NCBI GenBank assembly: GCA_016744275.1
Contig: JADGEP010000206.1
Span: 1 to 7,010, forward strand
Direction of reading: 5' to 3'
DNA: 7,010 nucleotides
Source: Candidatus Krumholzibacteriia bacterium
GTDB lineage: Bacteria; Krumholzibacteriota; Krumholzibacteriia; LZORAL124-64-63
Shown: positions 4,117 through 7,010 of the stretch, piece by piece
How positions within the stretch are numbered: position 1 is the first letter of the stretch
Layout of the letters: the number at the start of each line of letters is the position of its first letter
Notes under the pieces: generated by a model
What the model saw: only the letters and a program-made list of their open reading frames with translations
What the model was told of the DNA's origin: nothing
Databases searched by the model: none
Program-made: the position numbers and the translations under genes

Positions 4117-7010
4117 ATGAATACGCGTGCCATATTTGCTCTACTGGGCATCAGCCTGCTGCTCGCCACAAGCGCCGTGGCGACTGATCTGCCGCAAATC
4201 GTCAACGGCGATCCGATCATTGTTGGTGGCACCGGGTCATTCGCCAAGGCCTCGGGCGATACCATCGACCTGATGGGGCCGACCGGTTCGGGCGCGGCTT
4301 ATATTGGCGATTTTGAAGATGGTTGGAATGGTTGGACGTCGTTCGCTCGCACTCAGCCGACCACTTCCCACTGGCCAGTCAGCGACTACAACCAAGCCGT
4401 CGCGGGCAACCTCGCGGCCTGGTGCGGTGATATCAGTATTGCCGCGTGCAACGACTCTTTGGATGTGGTCGGCGGCTACGGCGACTCCTGGCATGACATC
4501 TTGTCCTATCGGGCAACAGTTGTGAATCCGGGTATCAGTGCGACGATGTCGGTGACGGCCACGCTGCAGAACGATACGGAAGCCGGCTATGACTACACCC
4601 ACCTGAGCACGCGCACCGCCGGCAATCTGGGCTACATCAATATTCAGTCGTGGGATGGCGACGGCACCTTCGCGATTGCCAACGGCCTGACCGTTTTGCC
4701 CTCCGAGTTGATCGATGGCACCGATGTCTTCTTGTCTTTCCGTTTCGTTTCCGACGGCGGCTACTCCGATGATGACTGCCAATTCATGGGGGCCGGCGCT
4801 TGTCAGGTGGACGACATCACCGTCACCGTCAGCCAGGACGGGCAACCTGATATCGTCAGCTTTACGGATTTTCAGGACGGCACGACTGGTGATTGGATCA
4901 TAGATTTTCCGGCTGGAGTCGGCGATTTCGCGCAGTTGTGGTACGGCTTGGCCGATCTGGACCCTTGCACGACGAATTTCTCACGGCAGGTCGCCTTCAT
5001 TGACGATGGCTTGGTAGTGCCTGGAACGGGCGGCACCGATTGCGTGAATTTCTGTTATGGGCCGTCTGGGTATATCGTCAATACCGTAGGGGGCTTGGCG
5101 GGGCCAACCGAGCACATCGACAACTACATTCTCTCACCGGTCATGGACTGGCCCAACGCGACTTACGACGGTATCCGATTGGCCCATGAAGTCTACCAGC
5201 ACGAAGACCTCACCAGCGATGCGCCGGGCATATTCCACATCTGGTCCGTGCGCTCGGCAGACACCGATGGCTCGGCCGGAAATGGTGTGCAAACAATCGA
5301 TGCAGCCAGCTGGGAGGACCGCAATTTTGTCTATTTTGGGGGCCCGGATTACACCCGTCCCAATAATGATGTGACGGATCTGATGGAACCCGGCCGGGAT
5401 GTGGTTCAGGTCTTGTTGGGCGTGTACGAATTGGGTTGGGCCTGGGGATGGGTCGGCAACGACGGGTATCCGGCGCCCTACTTTGACAATGTATCGGTCA
5501 AAGTTTTCCCGAACGTTGGGCCGGGTATGGTGGCTCGTGAGATCGACCTGGCGCAGGACAATTTCCCGGAAGCCGACGCCATCGATTTCGCCAATTTGGG
5601 CAGCATGCACGTGCGCTTCGACATGGCGCGGAACATTTCATTGGCCAGAGATCTGCGCAATGACCCGGGCGATTCGCTGATCGTTGACATTGAGGCGGTT
5701 CGTTCCGGCGCCGTTCTGGTAGGATTGCCAGAGCTTCACTATGCGATAAACGCCAATCCGGTTTTTGACCCCTTCCGAACCACTGCGACCAGCGGTTCAG
5801 TGTTTGGTCACGTGGCTGTCAATTCGGTGGGTTTGCCTCAACCGGGTCGCTGGGCCTTTGATCTGCCTGATACCGGAACCTTGTTTCCGGGCGACGTCTT
5901 GCACTACTACATCCGTGCCGCTGACGAAGTGGGCGGCGATGTCCAGTACGCCACTTTACCTGTCGACATCTCCGGCTTTGGCGATTTTTCCCAGCCGTTG
6001 GCCTACAACAGCACCTTTGTGGTGCGGGCTTTGCCGACCATTGATAGCGATGGTTTTGGGGGCTACACCGCACCGCGCACGTTGTTCTGGAATGATTTTG
6101 CCAACCGTGGTGGGGAAGCCGAATGGTACGGCGCCCTGGCCAATCTGGGCATGGGTGAGGGCAGCGACTACGACATCTACTACACCAACGGGCCCAGCAG
6201 CGGCGTCGGCAATGGCATCGGCGGCCGCACCAGCGGGTTGGCCCTCGAGCATTATGAAACCCTGCTCTACACCGGTGGCGACCTGTCGGTCAATACCATC
6301 AGCAATGGCGATTTCAACAACGACGGCGGCGATGATATCGGCGCGCTGTTGAACTGGATGAGCGCAGGCAACAAGGACCTGCTGATCACCGGTGATGATG
6401 TGGCAAGTGATCTGGCCTTCAACGCCGGCGCGGCCGGAGATGGATTTGCTGACGCGGTCCTGGGCTTGAATATGTGGTCGAATGATCTGCGCAGTTTTAT
6501 CGGCAATCAAGCCACTCCTTTGGTATTTGCCATGTCGGGAAATCCGGTGATTCTGAACCTGGATACGTGGTCGGTATATGGCGGGTGCCTGGGGTTCAAT
6601 ACTTTTGACGCGGCCCAAGCCACAGGGACTGCCATTCGATTGGCCGAATTTGGAGATCCCAATAGTTTTCCGGGAGCCTATGATTTCTCGGCTGCGACTC
6701 TCAATGTTTACAATGGGACAAACAAGGTCATCTCGTTACCCTACGATCTGATGTACATTTTCACTGACCCCAACGCCAAAGCGGGTGCGCCGTTGGCGGC
6801 GCGGGCGCAGTTGCTGTCCGACATTCTCGACTATTTTGGCGTCACGGGGACGTTGCTGCCCACACCGGTGCCCAGTAGTGAGATATTTGCGGTGACGAAC
6901 TACCCCAATCCCTTCAATCCATCCACCAAGATTTCCTACGTGGTGCCGCGCGCAGGCCATCTGCGACTGAAGATCTTTAACGTGCGTGGCGAGTTGGTGC
7001 GCACGCTGAT
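4117..7010 (+). CDS. Secreted multidomain protein, paralog C (3' end outside the window), with T9SS-like sorting domain
   Basis: I translated the frame from ATG 4117 to the window edge and found no stop in 964 complete codons; by analogy with paralog B about 47 more residues are expected, for a total near 1011. The signal peptide is residues 1-22 (basic NTR, hydrophobic IFALLGISLLLA, AVA cleavage site before TDLP). The layout matches paralog B with almost no indels: FAKASGDT at residue 42 and YELGWAWGW at 437 in both, and YGGC with Cys at 824 in both. Modules: sandwich 1 ~60-240 (GDFEDGWNGW to CQVDDITVTV), sandwich 2 to ~466 (YFDNVSVKVF), the HVRFDMARNIS/FPGDVLHYY domain to ~640, the GATase-like domain to ~910 with NGDFNNDGGDD at 6304-6336, and a sorting tail from residue 929 (YPNPFNPSTKISY). 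The seven N-terminal cysteines of B are kept. Function is not recognised; it is presumably surface-sorted like its neighbours. No promoter was identified. Confidence 0.92.
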   Translation, partial: MNTRAIFALLGISLLLATSAVATDLPQIVNGDPIIVGGTGSFAKASGDTIDLMGPTGSGAAYIGDFEDGWNGWTSFARTQPTTSHWPVSDYNQAVAGNLAAWCGDISIAACNDSLDVVGGYGDSWHDILSYRATVVNPGISATMSVTATLQNDTEAGYDYTHLSTRTAGNLGYINIQSWDGDGTFAIANGLTVLPSELIDGTDVFLSFRFVSDGGYSDDDCQFMGAGACQVDDITVTVSQDGQPDIVSFTDFQDGTTGDWIIDFPAGVGDFAQLWYGLADLDPCTTNFSRQVAFIDDGLVVPGTGGTDCVNFCYGPSGYIVNTVGGLAGPTEHIDNYILSPVMDWPNATYDGIRLAHEVYQHEDLTSDAPGIFHIWSVRSADTDGSAGNGVQTIDAASWEDRNFVYFGGPDYTRPNNDVTDLMEPGRDVVQVLLGVYELGWAWGWVGNDGYPAPYFDNVSVKVFPNVGPGMVAREIDLAQDNFPEADAIDFANLGSMHVRFDMARNISLARDLRNDPGDSLIVDIEAVRSGAVLVGLPELHYAINANPVFDPFRTTATSGSVFGHVAVNSVGLPQPGRWAFDLPDTGTLFPGDVLHYYIRAADEVGGDVQYATLPVDISGFGDFSQPLAYNSTFVVRALPTIDSDGFGGYTAPRTLFWNDFANRGGEAEWYGALANLGMGEGSDYDIYYTNGPSSGVGNGIGGRTSGLALEHYETLLYTGGDLSVNTISNGDFNNDGGDDIGALLNWMSAGNKDLLITGDDVASDLAFNAGAAGDGFADAVLGLNMWSNDLRSFIGNQATPLVFAMSGNPVILNLDTWSVYGGCLGFNTFDAAQATGTAIRLAEFGDPNSFPGAYDFSAATLNVYNGTNKVISLPYDLMYIFTDPNAKAGAPLAARAQLLSDILDYFGVTGTLLPTPVPSSEIFAVTNYPNPFNPSTKISYVVPRAGHLRLKIFNVRGELVRTL

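Overview
The window holds three tandem, same-strand genes for paralogous large exported proteins. The first is cut by the left edge (only its C-terminal 265 residues are present), the second is complete (1008 residues), and the third is cut by the right edge (964 complete codons, about 47 residues short of the expected end). I see no RNA gene, mobile element, CRISPR array, housekeeping gene or defence gene.

All three proteins share one architecture where it can be compared: a Sec-type signal peptide; two beta-sandwich-like modules that each begin with an FE/FxDF...GW-type motif and end in a (L/V/F)D(D/N)(I/V)(T/S)V strand; a beta-rich linker domain with HVRFDMARNIS and FPGDVLHYY motifs; a domain that looks like a class I glutamine-amidotransferase-like (Rossmann) fold with an invariant YGGC; and an 83-residue C-terminal domain with YPNPFNP, WDG, SGVYF and KMAL(V/I)K motifs. 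This last domain resembles the FlgD-Ig-like / Por-secretion-tail (type IX 'type A' sorting) families. Such tails point to a bacterium of the FCB superphylum or a neighbouring candidate phylum (Krumholzibacteriota, Eisenbacteria, Latescibacteria and similar). This lineage guess is inference; the window carries no phylogenetic marker.

Layout: gene A (1-798); a 124-base gap (799-922) with a good sigma70-like promoter, a dyad in its spacer, and the ribosome binding site of gene B; gene B (923-3949); a 167-base gap (3950-4116) with a clear intrinsic terminator and the ribosome binding site of gene C; gene C (4117 to beyond 7010). Gene B therefore looks like its own transcription unit, possibly with read-through from gene A. 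Gene C must start from a separate promoter that I could not identify.

Genes B and C are collinear residue for residue over most of their length. Several blocks are almost invariant in protein but heavily diverged at synonymous sites, so the duplication is old and the proteins are under purifying selection. No known enzyme active site is evident. The likeliest role is a family of cell-surface or secreted proteins, perhaps binding polymers or carbohydrates, kept as a tandem multigene cluster.
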